The notes beneath the pieces were generated by a model. The model saw only the letters and a list, made by a program, of their open reading frames with translations. It was not told where the DNA came from and ran no database searches. A stretch of DNA of 64,000 nucleotides, from positions 8,391,804 through 8,455,803 of the forward strand of contig CM056389.1 in NCBI GenBank assembly GCA_029718625.1, read 5' to 3'. Within the stretch, counting starts at the first letter, position 1; each line of letters opens with the position of its first letter. The position numbers and the translations under genes are program-made. This stretch comes from Synaphobranchus kaupii (lineage: Eukaryota > Chordata > Actinopteri > Anguilliformes > Synaphobranchidae). Of this stretch, positions 1 through 9,880 are shown piece by piece.

Positions 1-30
1 CAACGTGGCATTCTTCCAGATAATTTTCAC

Positions 31-262
31 TGTGCCATTACATTACATTACAGGCATTTAGCAGACGCTCTTATCCAGAGCGACTTACACAGCATTTTGC
101 ATTTAAATATAGTATCCATTTATGCAGCTGGATATATACTGAAGCAATGCGGGTGAAGTACCTTGCTCAAGGGTACAACGGCAGTGTCATACCTAAGAAT
201 CGAACCTGCAACCTTTCAGTTACAAGCCCAGTTCCTTAACCATTATGCTACACTGCCGCCCT
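31..262 (-). repeat. Dispersed teleost repeat with ATGTAATG-type tail
   Basis: Read on the minus strand the block ends in a tail of the form GTCGCTCTGGATAAGAGCGTCTGCTAAATG..ATGTAATG, a sequence found at the end of very many fish interspersed repeats. Related tails in + orientation occur at about 4250-4305 and 4655-4708. The body contains a stretch resembling fish repeats that read GAACCTGCAACCTTTC. The exact family (SINE or LINE-derived) cannot be fixed without a repeat library. Confidence 0.6.
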
Positions 263-315
263 GCATTAGTGTATCCCACACTATTAGCATTAGTGTCTCA
301 TAAAGGGGTATTTAA

Positions 316-949
316 AGGAGCTATATGTAACATTGACAACGAGTGTTTAAAATGGGTACTGCAGTCCAAATTCACAATATTGGAGAGTTGTCTCCGCCCG
401 CCCCCTCCTCCCCAGACTCGAAGCTCACGCGGATTGCCAGGTTGAGGACACTGAACGAACACGAGCGCAAGACCAGCCGAGCGCAACATTATATTTTGAG
501 ACTTATTCTATTTTGACAATGACAAGCGACGACGAGTCCTACACTGTAAGTTGATCAGCTAACAGTCACACAGATATAAGCTAACGTTAGTGGTATGTTT
601 AGCTAGTAACTATATACATATATATATTTTAATCTTTAGCTAGCTAGCTAAATGAAAACGATGTTGAACTTAGCTTAGCCATTCGTAAATCGGCTGTCGG
701 AGTGCCGGAGTACATCTGGTTGTTCGTAATGGGCAGTGGGCGGAGTCAACTCGGAGAATAGTGAATCACACAGGCCAAAACAAATACAGACGTTCCGACC
801 CGGAATGGAAATTTCAAAGGAGAACATACTGGCTGTAGCATTGTTGTCGGAGAAGCCAGTATTTCGACTTAACATGTTTCCTTAATCTCTGATGACATCA
901 TATGGTCATTTCATGATTTAGTATAGTAAATTTGTTCCATATAGCTCCT
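316..949. mobile_element. TTAA-flanked non-autonomous DNA transposon (Kolobok- or piggyBac-like MITE)
   Basis: The 634-bp element is bounded by TTAA on both sides (312-315 and 950-953) and has short terminal inverted repeats starting AGGAGCTATATG. It contains no transposase frame. TTAA target duplication is typical of piggyBac and Kolobok superfamilies; the AGG start fits Kolobok-type MITEs, but this is inference. It lies in the intron upstream of BAP18 exon A. Confidence 0.7.
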
Positions 950-1123
950 TTAACTGGTGAAATTAACACCACATACTACCCTATAGAAAATCCCTATAGG
1001 GGTAATAAAGAGGGTTCCCCACTTTAGCATGCATGACAAGGGAGTCCCCTGGCACCATGCCGGTTCAGAGCAGAGAAAGTGACTCTTCCTCTTCCTCCTC
1101 CCACTCCTCCTCCTCCTCTGCAG

Positions 1124-1225
1124 GGCAAAGTGGACGGACACGGAGATTGAGCTGCTACGCTCAGCTGTGCGGCGCTTCGGTGATGACCTGAACACCATCA
1201 GCTCCGTCATCAAGCAGCGCACTGT
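1124..1225 (+). CDS. bap18: BAP18 exon A: SANT domain exon
   Basis: The exon is preceded by a long CT-rich tract and CTGCAG, and is followed by the donor GTAAGC. After one leading base it encodes 33 residues that begin AKWTDTEIELLRSAVRRFGD and end VIKQRT; the last two bases (GT) complete Val with the G that starts exon B. This is the first two thirds of the SANT domain of chromatin complexes subunit BAP18 (human C17orf49), in which the Trp of KWT and the RRFGDDLN segment are conserved. BAP18 is a nuclear protein of the MLL1/WDR5 and NURF/BPTF complexes that associates with H3K4me3 chromatin. Earlier coding exons (N-terminal 40 or so residues) are not visible in the 1.1 kb upstream. The 3' end of the exon, with its donor, is the founder of the minisatellite that follows. 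Confidence 0.93.
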
Positions 1226-2486
1226 GTAAGCCCCGCCCCCTCCCCTCCCCTATCTCTCCCCATCAGCTCCGTCATCAAGCAGCGCACTGTGTAAGCCCCG
1301 CCCCCTCCCCTCCCCTATCTCTCCCCATCAGCTCCGTCATCAAGCAGCGCACTGTGTAAGCCCCGCCCCCTCCCCCCCCCCCCCTATCTCTCCCCATCAG
1401 CTCCGTCATCAAGCAGCGCACTGTGTAAGCCCCGCCCCCTCGCCCCTATCTCTCCCCATCAGCTCCGTCATCAAGCAGCGCACTGTGTAAGCCCCGCCCC
1501 CTCCCCCTCCCCCCCCCCTATCTCTCCCCATCAGCTCCGTCATCAAGCAGCGCACTGTGTAAGCCCCGCCCCCTCGCCCCTATCTCTCCCCATCAGCTCC
1601 GTCATCAAGCAGCGCACTGTGTAAGCCCCGCCCCCTCGCCCTCCCCCCCCCCCATCTCTCCCCATCAGCTCCGTCATCAAGCAGCGCACTGTGTAAGCCC
1701 CGCCCCCTCCCCTATCTCTCTCCCCATCAGCTCCGTCATCAAGCAGCGCACTGTGTAAGCCCCGCCCCCTCCCCTCCCCTATCTCTCCCCATCAGCTCCG
1801 TCATCAAGCAGCGCACTGTGTAAGCCCCGCCCCCTCGCCCCTATCTCTCCCAATCAGCTCCGTCATCAAGCAGCGCACTGTGTAAGCCCCGCCCCCTCGC
1901 CCCTATCTCTCCCCATCAGCTCCGTCATCAAGCAGCGCACTGTGTAAGCCCCGCCCCCTCGCCCCTATCTCTCCCCATCAGCTCCGTCATCAAGCAGCGC
2001 ACTGTGTAAGCCCCGCCCCCTCCCCCCTATCTCTCCCTATCAGCTCCGTCATCAAGCAGCGCACTGTGTAAGCCCCGCCCCCTCGCCCCTATCTCTCCCC
2101 ATCAGCTCCGTCATCAAGCAGCGCACTGTGTAAGCCCCGCCCCCTCGCCCCTATCTCTCCTCCCCATCAGCTCCGTCATCAAGCAGCGCACTGTGTAAGC
2201 CCCGCCCCCTCGCCCCTATCTCTCCCCATCAGCTCCGTCATCAAGCAGCGCACTGTGTAAGCCCCGCCCCCTCGCCCCTATCTCTCCCCATCAGCTCCGT
2301 CATCAAGCAGCGCACTGTGTAAGCCCCGCCCCCTCCCCCTCCCCCCCCCCCTATCTCTCCCCATCAGCTCCGTCATCAAGCAGCGCACTGTGTAAGCCCC
2401 GCCCCCTCGCCCCTATCTCTCCCCATCAGCTCCGTCATCAAGCAGCGCACTGTGTAAGCCCCGCCCCCTCGCCCCTATCTATCTCT
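1196..2486 (+). repeat. 62-bp minisatellite made from the exon A end and its splice donor
   Basis: About 20 copies (the exon itself plus about 19) of a 62-bp unit. Each unit contains the last part of BAP18 exon A (CATCAGCTCCGTCATCAAGC...ACTGT), the donor GTAAGCC, and a C-rich intronic stretch ending in CTATCTCTCCC that joins directly to the next CATCAG. Variation is mainly in the length of C runs; a few units have small changes (for example CAATCAG at about 1851-1857). The junction creates a pyrimidine tract plus AG in front of every 24-nt exon piece, so each unit has a potential acceptor and donor. Reading through from exon A meets an in-frame TAA immediately (ACT GTG TAA). Confidence 0.97.
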
Positions 2487-2991
2487 GTGGGGTGTTTGGT
2501 GGATGATATTATGTTTGATTGTGGGGTGTTTGGTGGATGATATTATGTTTGATTGTGGGGTGTTTGGTGGATGATATTATGTTTGATTGTGGGGTGTTTG
2601 GTGGATGATATTATGTTTGATTGTGGGGTGTTTGGTGGATGATATTATGTTTGATTGTGGGGTGTTTGGTGGATGATATTATGTTTGATTGTGGGGTGTT
2701 TGGTGGATGATATTATGTTTGATTGTGGGGTGTTTGGTGGATGATATTATGTTTGATTGTGGGGTGTTTGGTGGATGATATTATGTTTGATTGTGGGGTG
2801 TTTGGTGGATGATATTATGTTTGATTGTGGTTGTGTGGTGGATGATATTATGTTTGATTGTGGGGTGTTTGGTGGATGATATTATGTTTGATTGTGGGGT
2901 GTTTGGTGGATGATATTATGTTTGATTGTGGGGTGTTTGGTGGATGATATTATGTTTGATTGTGGGGTGTTTGGTGGATGATATTATGATT
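2486..2991. repeat. 35-bp minisatellite, about 14 copies
   Basis: The unit reads TGTGGGGTGTTTGGTGGATG followed by ATATTATGTTTGAT. Copies are nearly identical, with one variant at about 2826-2840 (GTGGTTGTGTGGTGG). It abuts the 62-bp array in the same BAP18 intron. No coding potential. Confidence 0.97.
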
Positions 2992-3503
2992 TGTTTGTAG
3001 TCTGGGGGACAGTGAGGGATGGAAGTCTCCTGGAGGATAATGATGTCTATGTTTTGTGTGTTTTTCCTGAACTCCAGGGTTTTGTTTTTAAATGAGATGA
3101 CACAAATTTAAACAGGTAAGTATAGGTTTGATAGGGAATTGGTTATTTTCGGTAATTGGAAATTAGAAATTAGAAGTTGATTGTTGTAGGTATTTTATGG
3201 CGAGCTGTGCACTCACTGTACACAGCCCATCAGTCTGGTGCATATGAGGCTGAGCAGGGGCTTAAAGGTATACTATGTAGTTTCAGAACACTAGATGGCG
3301 ATATAGAGCACGTAGGAGAAAAGCGCTCCCCGGAAATTGCTTATCACGTGTTCTTCTCAGACGCGCACGACGACACACGAGCGTTGTGGTGACGTTTCAC
3401 GCATATTTTCTCTGAGCGTGGACTCAATTCAATTTGCTTTATTGGCATGACAAGACATTGAATCTGTATTGTCAAAGCATACTGCATTAAAACAGTCGAA
3501 GAC
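2992..3503. other. BAP18 intron with old repeat fragments
   Basis: No gene seen. At 3262-3415 a stretch beginning TTAAAGGTATACTATGTAG looks like one end of another TTAA-type MITE. At 3422-3480 an ATTCAATTTGCTTTATTGGC segment resembles a LINE 3' tail common in fish. The remainder is unique, AT-rich intronic DNA. Confidence 0.5.
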
Positions 3504-3725
3504 ATACAGTGCATCCGGAAAGTATTCACAGCGCTTCACTTTTTCCACATTTTGTTCTGTTACAGCCTTATTCCAAAATTGATTAAATTAATTTTTTCCC
3601 TCAAAATTCTACACACAACACCCCATAATGACAATGTGAAAAATGTTTTTTTGAGATTTTTGCAAATTTATTAAAAATAAAAAAATAAAATTTCTCATTT
3701 ACATAAGTATTCATACCCTTTGCTT
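3504..3725. mobile_element. Tc1-like transposon end (relic)
   Basis: The segment starts TACAGTGCATCCGGAAAGTA and continues with CACAGCGCTTCACTTTTTCC, the terminal repeat of a widespread Tc1-like family in fish, with the expected flanking TA. Only this end is recognised; the matching opposite end was not found, so it is a truncated or solo end. Confidence 0.7.
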
Positions 3726-3821
3726 TAATGTATTTTTAAAGTATCATATTTCATATTTGGTCGCATATCCTTTGCATGCTGTTACTTCCTGAAGTCTGTG
3801 ACCATCAACATCAAAAAACTG

Positions 3822-4205
3822 TCGATATCTTATTTTCAGGTACTGTTACAAGCGATACTATAACCTCTCTGCATTTGAATGGATCTCTATGGAAATTGGG
3901 GGGTGAGACTAGATTCAGCTGTAAATTACACTGGTACAGTATGGAACACATGGCTGGTTAAATGGCTGTAAGTTATCAAGGGTCTGAGCTATCAAACGAG
4001 CCCCAAACCATCGCTCTGTTGCCAGATATGGAGTAGATGTGGATGGATCACTGCAAGGGTTATTTCTTCCTATAGAACTCTATGGGGAAAAAAGTCAGGA
4101 GAAACAACCCTTAAAGTGATCCATCCACATCTACTCCATATCTGGCAACAGAGTGATGGTTTGGAGCTCGTTTGATAGCTCAGACCCTTGATAACTTACA
4201 GTCTG
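3822..4205. mobile_element. Palindromic foldback element, copy 1
   Basis: A near-perfect palindrome runs from 3969 to 4199 around a centre at about 4085: the left arm contains CAGATATGGAGTAGATGTGG and the right arm its complement. The leading part (TTTTCAGGTACTGTTACAAG at about 3833) is shared with 59985-60045, and the arms with 60058-61222 and 63895-64000. These are copies of one dispersed non-autonomous family with long inverted repeats. No coding capacity. Confidence 0.8.
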
Positions 4206-4707
4206 ATCAAGCTGTCCTCTTCCCCTGGCCCTGCCTCGTCCACCACGAACACGATTGTCGCTTTGGGTTAAAGCGTCTGCTAAATGACTGTAATGTTTAT
4301 GTAATGACTGCCCCTCACCCTTACTCTGGGGCCGCGACCATTGGATGTTGATGGCTACAGAATAAACTGAGCAGAATTACAAAATTATGATTTTGAATTA
4401 TTTTATGAAAATGAACAGTGGTCAAATTTACAGAGCAATAGCTAAGATTACTAACTTATACGCTTTGAGCATGTAATGTAGTCTCCATTTACATGATCAA
4501 GGTTTGGTCAAACATGATACATAGACTTGTCAACAATAAACGAACATCACAACAATAGATAGCCTTAGCTATCGATAGCTGCTACGTTATGGGAAGGATG
4601 TTCTTTGTCTTCTCTGTTCTGTAGTTGCTTCGATGACGTTTCTGTCTGCACTTATTGTATGTCGCTTTGGATAAAAGCGTCTGCTAAATGACTATAATGT
4701 AATGTAG
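4206..4707 (+). repeat. Two dispersed teleost repeat tails in AT-rich DNA
   Basis: Two + strand tails of the GTCGCTTTGGATAAAAGCGT type occur at about 4250-4305 and 4655-4708, each ending in an ATGTAATG-like tail. The DNA between them is AT-rich with no recognisable gene. Confidence 0.55.
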
Positions 4708-5014
4708 CTAGGTGTATGGTCGCAATTTTTGTTAATGATATTGTTACCTCCTCGGCTGAAAACATCTTGCATGTTTTCTTGAAAAAGGAAACTTTAGTTA
4801 ACGGGCTATTAGCACTACGAGGGTGATTGTGTCTAATGTTCCCCCGTTTATTAAAGATGAGGCGCTGATGAGGGAATTATCCCGGTTTGGAAAGTTTGCA
4901 AGCGGTTTTAAATTTATTTCGCTGGGGTGTAAGAGTCAGGATTTGAAGCACGTCCTGTCACTAAGAAGGCAAGTGTTCATGTACCTCAAAAGCTCGGAGC
5001 AGACATTGAATATA

Positions 5015-6545
5015 CACTACTCACAAAAAGTTAGGGATATTCGGCTTTCGGGTGAAATTTCAGGATGAACCTAAAATGCACTATAACCTTTACAGGTGAA
5101 ATTAATTTGACCTTCTCTAAACTTTTGAATGCACATGTCCAACTATTCAATGTTTCAGTACTTTTTGCACAACTTGCTGTTCTCTAACAAGGAGCTGAAC
5201 GGCAAAATTCACAACAGGTGTTTGATCCATGAATCGACCAATAAATTTCCTGGTTCAATTAGAATTGGTATTTAAACAGTCCTCTTCATCATGCTGTTCA
5301 CATTTTGACATCATGAGACCAAGACGACACCTAACAATTGATCAACAGTACCTCGCCATTGCGAGGCTTCAAACAGGATGTTCTCAGAGGGAAGTGGCCA
5401 CTGAGCTTAGAGTGTCACAGAGTGTCATCAGCAGGTTGCAACAGAGATACAGAGAGACTGGAAGAGTCACAGAAAGGCATAGAAGTGGACGTCCTTTGGC
5501 CACATCCCACACTGATGACCGCTTCATTGTGAACAGTGCCCTGCGGAACCGGATGATGAATTCCACTCAACTCCAGGCACATTTAAGGGAGGTGAGAGGC
5601 ACCCAAGTGTCACGTCAGACCATTCGAAACCGTTTACATCAGCGTGGTCTGCGTGCTAGACGACCTGCAAGGGTACCTGACCACACCACCAGGCACAGGC
5701 GTCATCGTCTTGCATGGGCCAGGGAGCATTTACGCTGGACGAGTGACCAGTGGGCCTCAGTGCTGTTCTCTGATGAAAGTCGATTCACGTTGAGCAGAAA
5801 TGATGGCCGCCAACGATGTTGGAGACGTCAAGGAGAGCGCTATGCATCAGCCACTGTTGTCACCAGACGACCCTTTGGTGGTGGCGGTGTTACAGTGTGG
5901 GCAGGTGTGTCTAGTCAATACAGAACTGCCCTACACTTTGTGAATGGTACAGTGACAAGCCCATACTACCTGAATAACATCATTAATCCAGTCATTGTGC
6001 CCCTGCATGAACAACACAGGCCTAATTTCATCTTCATGGACGACAATGCTCCAGCTCATCGAGGTCGCATCATTACGGAAAGGCTGCTGGAGACTGGGGT
6101 ACCTCAAATGGAGTGGCCTGCACTTTCTCCAGACCTGAATCCCATAGAAAACCTATGGGATCAGCTGACTCACCGTGTAGAGGCTCGTAACTCTGTACCC
6201 CAGAACCTCAATGACCTGAGGGCCGCCCTTCAAGAAGAGTGGGATGCCATGCCTCAGCAGACAATAAGTCGACTTGTGAACAGCATGAGACGTCGTTGTC
6301 AAGCTGTAATTGATGCTCAAGGGCACATGAGAAGTTATTGAGACATTGACATTTTTGTTGTGGTATACCCACCACTGTTGTTGGCTTTTGTTTCAATAAA
6401 TTGTTTGAGATGAGGAAATCACCATTGCATGCTTCTACTTAAATGCCCTACTTTCATGATACGTATAATATCACTGTAGCGTGAACTTACATTTTCCATA
6501 AATTTCACCCGAAAGCCAAATATCCCTAACTTTTTGTGAGTAGTG
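5015..6545 (+). mobile_element. Intact Tc1/mariner transposon inserted in the LINE ORF1
   Basis: The 1531-bp element is flanked by TA duplications (5013-5014 and 6546-6547). Terminal inverted repeats of about 45 bp begin CACTACTCACAAAAAGTTAG; the two ends differ at one visible position (TTCGGC versus TTTGGC). One complete transposase frame and a downstream AATAAA (about 6396) lie inside. It is the best-preserved mobile element in the window. Confidence 0.95.
5313..6341 (+). CDS. Tc1-like transposase, full length, DD34E
   Basis: Starting at the ATG of [15 protein letters not shown] the protein has 342 residues, the usual length for Tc1-like transposases; the frame is open for 28 more codons upstream, but those lie in the element's 5' region and are unlikely to be translated. 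An N-terminal paired-type double helix-turn-helix ([20 protein letters not shown], then [22 protein letters not shown]) includes a GRP AT-hook-like motif (SGRPLA). The catalytic core shows FSDESRF (first Asp), [10 protein letters not shown] (second Asp) and NPIENLW (Glu), with 34 residues between the last two. No frameshift or stop is present. It cuts and pastes the element at TA dinucleotides in the nucleus. Whether it is active cannot be told from sequence, but no obvious lesion is seen. Confidence 0.95.
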   Translation: MRPRRHLTIDQQYLAIARLQTGCSQREVATELRVSQSVISRLQQRYRETGRVTERHRSGRPLATSHTDDRFIVNSALRNRMMNSTQLQAHLREVRGTQVSRQTIRNRLHQRGLRARRPARVPDHTTRHRRHRLAWAREHLRWTSDQWASVLFSDESRFTLSRNDGRQRCWRRQGERYASATVVTRRPFGGGGVTVWAGVSSQYRTALHFVNGTVTSPYYLNNIINPVIVPLHEQHRPNFIFMDDNAPAHRGRIITERLLETGVPQMEWPALSPDLNPIENLWDQLTHRVEARNSVPQNLNDLRAALQEEWDAMPQQTISRLVNSMRRRCQAVIDAQGHMRSY

Positions 6546-7451
6546 TAAGTTTTTATGTAAAACATGGCGAAAGCTCATACGCGGTATATGCTACTTCAGA
6601 CAGCTTGCGCTGTTTTGAGTGCGGTGAGATCGGACATAAGCGGTTCGCCTGCCTGCAAAAAAAGAATGATAGCCAAGCTTCTGGAAGCGGTAATAAAAAA
6701 AGTCAGGCCTCCGAGAGAGGCCACGGGAATGAGATCCCGCTAATGGAGGACGAAGATGCGTCAGATGAGGTAGTGGGGAATAGCGATACGCCTTTAGCGG
6801 ATGATATAAGGGATCAGATCCCGGTAGCTTGTTATGTGCGGGGAGAGGAGTGCGAGCAGTCTGTGGTGGCAGAGAATAGTCAAGAAGGAGGTAAGGCAGG
6901 AAAAAGTGGCGTAGAAGGGAATAGCTGGACTGAGGTGGATGGGAGAAGGAGGAGGAAGAGGAGAGGTCAAGGGGAGAGGCATGCAGGAGTACAGAGGGGG
7001 CTGTTTGGTGGACAACAAGTGGGGTCCACACCTACTGTGGAGTCAGAGGGTGAGTGGGAGGAGAAGGAAATGGGCTTGGGAGATTCTGGAGAGGCTGATT
7101 TGTCAGCCAGCCAGGTAGGTGAAGGTGAGGTGTACACATTGGGGGAACTAGACAGTTTTCTAACGAAAACAAAGAATATGAAAAATGTTGAGCTGTCTGA
7201 GTATTTCCCTGATTCACAGAAATTCCTAAGGTCTGTGAGGCAGGTTTTGGGTGGACAAAGGGCTTCCTCTGAGGCAGGGGTGACTCCAAAGAGGGTTTTT
7301 AGGTTGAAGAAATGGGCTACAGCTGTAAGAAGAAATAGTGCACTAGATTGATGATGGTTTGGTTTGACACGTCACGCTGTCCGCTGGGGCTTATAGGGTC
7401 TTTTCTGTTTCTGTGCTTCCTCATTCCTTTTCTCATGGAGGTTTTATAAAT

Positions 7452-8460
7452 TGCCTCACTTAATATAAATGGCACCAGAGACCGGGGTAAAAGGGGTCTG
7501 TTATTGGAATATGTGAAACAAAAAAATGTCAATGTGCTATTTCTGCAAGAAACGCATAGTGATGCTGCTAATGAGGTGGACTGGAGGGTCTGGTGGAATG
7601 GAGTCCAGGTTTTAAGTCATGGTACTAATGTGAGTGCGGGAGTGGCAATATTATTTTCACAAAAGCTTGCGGTCAATATAATATCTCAGAAGGAGATTTG
7701 TAAAGGTAGACTGTTGAAGGTTAGGGCGAGCATCAAGGGCCAGGAGGTGGTGTTTTTAAACATTTATGCTCAAAATACAGGCAGGGAGAGGGCTGCACTA
7801 TTTGGGCATTGAGGTACGAGTTATCCTTGTTAGGGCAGGAGGACTTTTTAGTTTTGGGAGGGGATTTTAACCATCACACCTTAATGACAAGCCGCGACCC
7901 AAATCGAGGAAAATTTTCAACTTCTCAAATTTATTTAATGAAAAGATGGTGCAGTTTGAACCTGAGATAGTACAGAATATCACAGTATGCCAACACAAAA
8001 AAACAAGTTTAATGATAAACCAAAACGACCAGCAGGTGGCGATGCTAGATCCATATCTCATGTAGTCGGTGTCGTACTTGCGTTTCGCCATGCTCAATTA
8101 GCATAATAAACAAACTTTGAGGGTCTTCTTCTATACTGTGAAATGGCGGGTGTGAATTAGCATTACAGGGCTTTATCGCCACCTACTGTTAAGGAGTGTG
8201 AATAGACGGCACTCCGCTGCATAAAAAATCCCCTTCAATATAAAAGCACAGGATTTTTTTCTTAACATTTATTTATTTATTTTTTGCCCAGGCAAAGGCC
8301 CGCGACCCACTGAAAACGGGTCCGCGACCCACCAGTTGAGAATCACTGCTCTAGGGTTTATATACTTAGCCATCATAACAACAGGCTAGTGAAGGTTTAC
8401 GTGTCTCCAGTTAGGTTCTCCGATCATCATGCAGTGCAGTGTCATATAACTATCTCCCCA
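7452..8460 (+). pseudogene. Tx1-like LINE ORF2 endonuclease domain, interrupted
   Basis: The frame opens with NINGTRDRGKRG and LFLQETHSDA (catalytic Glu) and reaches GGDFN at about 7858. It is then broken by inserted DNA to about 8352 and resumes with HHNNRLVKVYVSPVRFSDHH, which carries the conserved SDHH of APE-type endonucleases. The central part of the domain, between GGDFN and the NNRL segment, is missing as well as interrupted. A frameshift also occurs at about 7810. The domain would nick target DNA for target-primed reverse transcription; this copy cannot. Confidence 0.8.
7880..8352. mobile_element. Probable hAT-derived non-autonomous insertion in the LINE endonuclease
   Basis: The right border, read on the minus strand, is CAGTGATTCTCAACTGGTGG followed by GTCGCGGACC, a terminal motif of abundant hAT-type repeats in fish. 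The left border contains a related CCGCGACCC motif but no clean terminal repeat or target duplication, so the left limit is uncertain and part of the LINE has been lost. No transposase frame. Confidence 0.5.
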
Positions 8461-9869
8461 GGCCCTCGACAGTCACCGTACTGGAAGTTGAATGTGAGGC
8501 TCTTACAAGATGCCACTTTTTGCTCACATTTTATGCAATTTTGGTTGGAATGGAGAGAGAGGAAGGAGGAATTTGAATCCTTAAGTTTGTGGTGGGATGT
8601 TGGCAAGTGCCAAATAAGGCATTATTACCAGCAATACACTGCTTATTCGACAGCAGAGGCTAGGAGAGTGACAAAAAGGCTGGAGGACAGCATTAAAGAA
8701 GCTGAGGACCAGCTAATTGAATGCAATGCAGCTGGTCAGCAGCAGAAATTAGAAAGCTTAAGTAGAGATCTGAGATTGTTTGGCTGATGGGAGGGTCACG
8801 TCAGTGGTGAGTGAAATGAGGGAGGGGGCTGTAAATTAGGGATTTATATGCTGCTGAGGTATGTGATCCTGTTTCTACTGAGGTTTTATTGGGAAATTTG
8901 CCCAAGCTTTCAGCTGATCAAAGGTCTGACCTTGACTCTCCCATCACTTTTAATGAACTGAGTAAAGCTGTGTCTCAAATGGCCTTGGGTCGAGCCCCAG
9001 GGGTTGATGGCTTGCCTGTGGACTTCTACAAAAAGTTCTGGGGAATACTAGGACCAGACTGGTACGAGGTTTTGTGCGAGTGCCTGGAGGCAGGTGAGTT
9101 GCCACTCAGCTGTCGGAGAGCGGTGCTGACCCTGTTGCCAAAAAAAGGAGACCTAAGTGACCTGAGGAACTGGCGTCCAGTGGCGTTGCTCTGTGTGGAT
9201 TTTAAAATTTATTCAAAGAGCCTTGCAAATAGGCTGAAAGGACATCTAGAGACAATCATACACAGGGATCAAACATACTGTGTACCAGGCTGCTCCATGC
9301 TGGACAATTTACACCTATTGAGGGACATGATGGACTTGGCTGCTCTGTCAGACATGAAGTTTGGGTTCCTGAGCCTAGACCAGGAGAAAGCTTTTGATAG
9401 AGTGGACCACAGTTATTTGTTTAACACACTACGGGCCTTTGGTTTTGGGGAGGTTTTTATTGCAGGTGTGAAACTGCTATATGCCGGGGCCTCTTGTCTG
9501 GTTAAGGTAGCTGGGGGGCTGTGTAGGCCAGTGTATATGGGGCGAGGCATTCGACAGGGTTGTCCTCTGTCAGGACAGCTGTATACCCTTGCATTTGAGC
9601 CACTTCTTGCCTTAATACGTAGGGATGTGCAGGGCGTGGTGGGGTGAGAAATGGGGTTTAAAGCACCTATAGTCGTGTCTGCTGATGCAGATGATGTTTC
9701 CGTTTTGGTCAGAGATATCCAGGCTATCCAGCGAGTCTGCGGGAGTATGAAAGGGCCTCCTCATCCAAGGTTAACTGGGAGAAGAGTGGGGCACTGTTAT
9801 GTGGGGAATGGAGGGAGACAGAAGTTCCAGAACTGCCAGGGAAGCTACGGTGGAGCCGGACAGGCCTGA
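8461..9869 (+). pseudogene. Tx1-like LINE reverse transcriptase domain, broken
   Basis: The linker (8461-8787) is followed, after a shift, by the RT: GRAPGVDGLPVDFYKKFW, LLPKKGDLSDLRNWRPVALL, SLDQEKAFDRVDHSYLF (motif A, catalytic Asp) and GRGIRQGCPLSGQLYTLAFE (motif B). An in-frame stop follows VQGVVG at about 9645. The active-site motif then reads SADADDVSV, so the expected YADD Tyr is replaced by Asp. Together these disable the polymerase. After 9715 the frame drifts again. Confidence 0.9.
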
Positions 9870-9880
9870 AGATCCTAGGT

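Larger units (their letters stand above)
4817..7351 (+). pseudogene. Tx1-like LINE ORF1 (zinc knuckle protein), split by Tc1-like insertion
   Basis: The segments 4817-5014 and 6548-7351 form one continuous frame once the 1531-bp Tc1-like element and one TA copy are removed. The first part encodes TRVIVSNVPPFI...RRFGKFASGF-like residues and QVFMYLKSSEQTLNI. The second continues SFYVKHGESSYAVYATSDSL and then CFECGEIGHKRFAC, a CCHC zinc knuckle, followed by a low-complexity acidic and basic tail ending at a stop at 7349-7351. The N-terminal region is missing or out of frame (a related frame, VFLKKETLVNGLLAL, precedes with a shift). This is the nucleic-acid-binding protein of the LINE ribonucleoprotein, not a host gene. 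Confidence 0.85.

Noticed and set aside
4823..5068. Short RRM-like frame as an independent host gene
   Set aside because: It joins in frame with 6548-7351 once the Tc1-like element is removed, and is ORF1 of the LINE.
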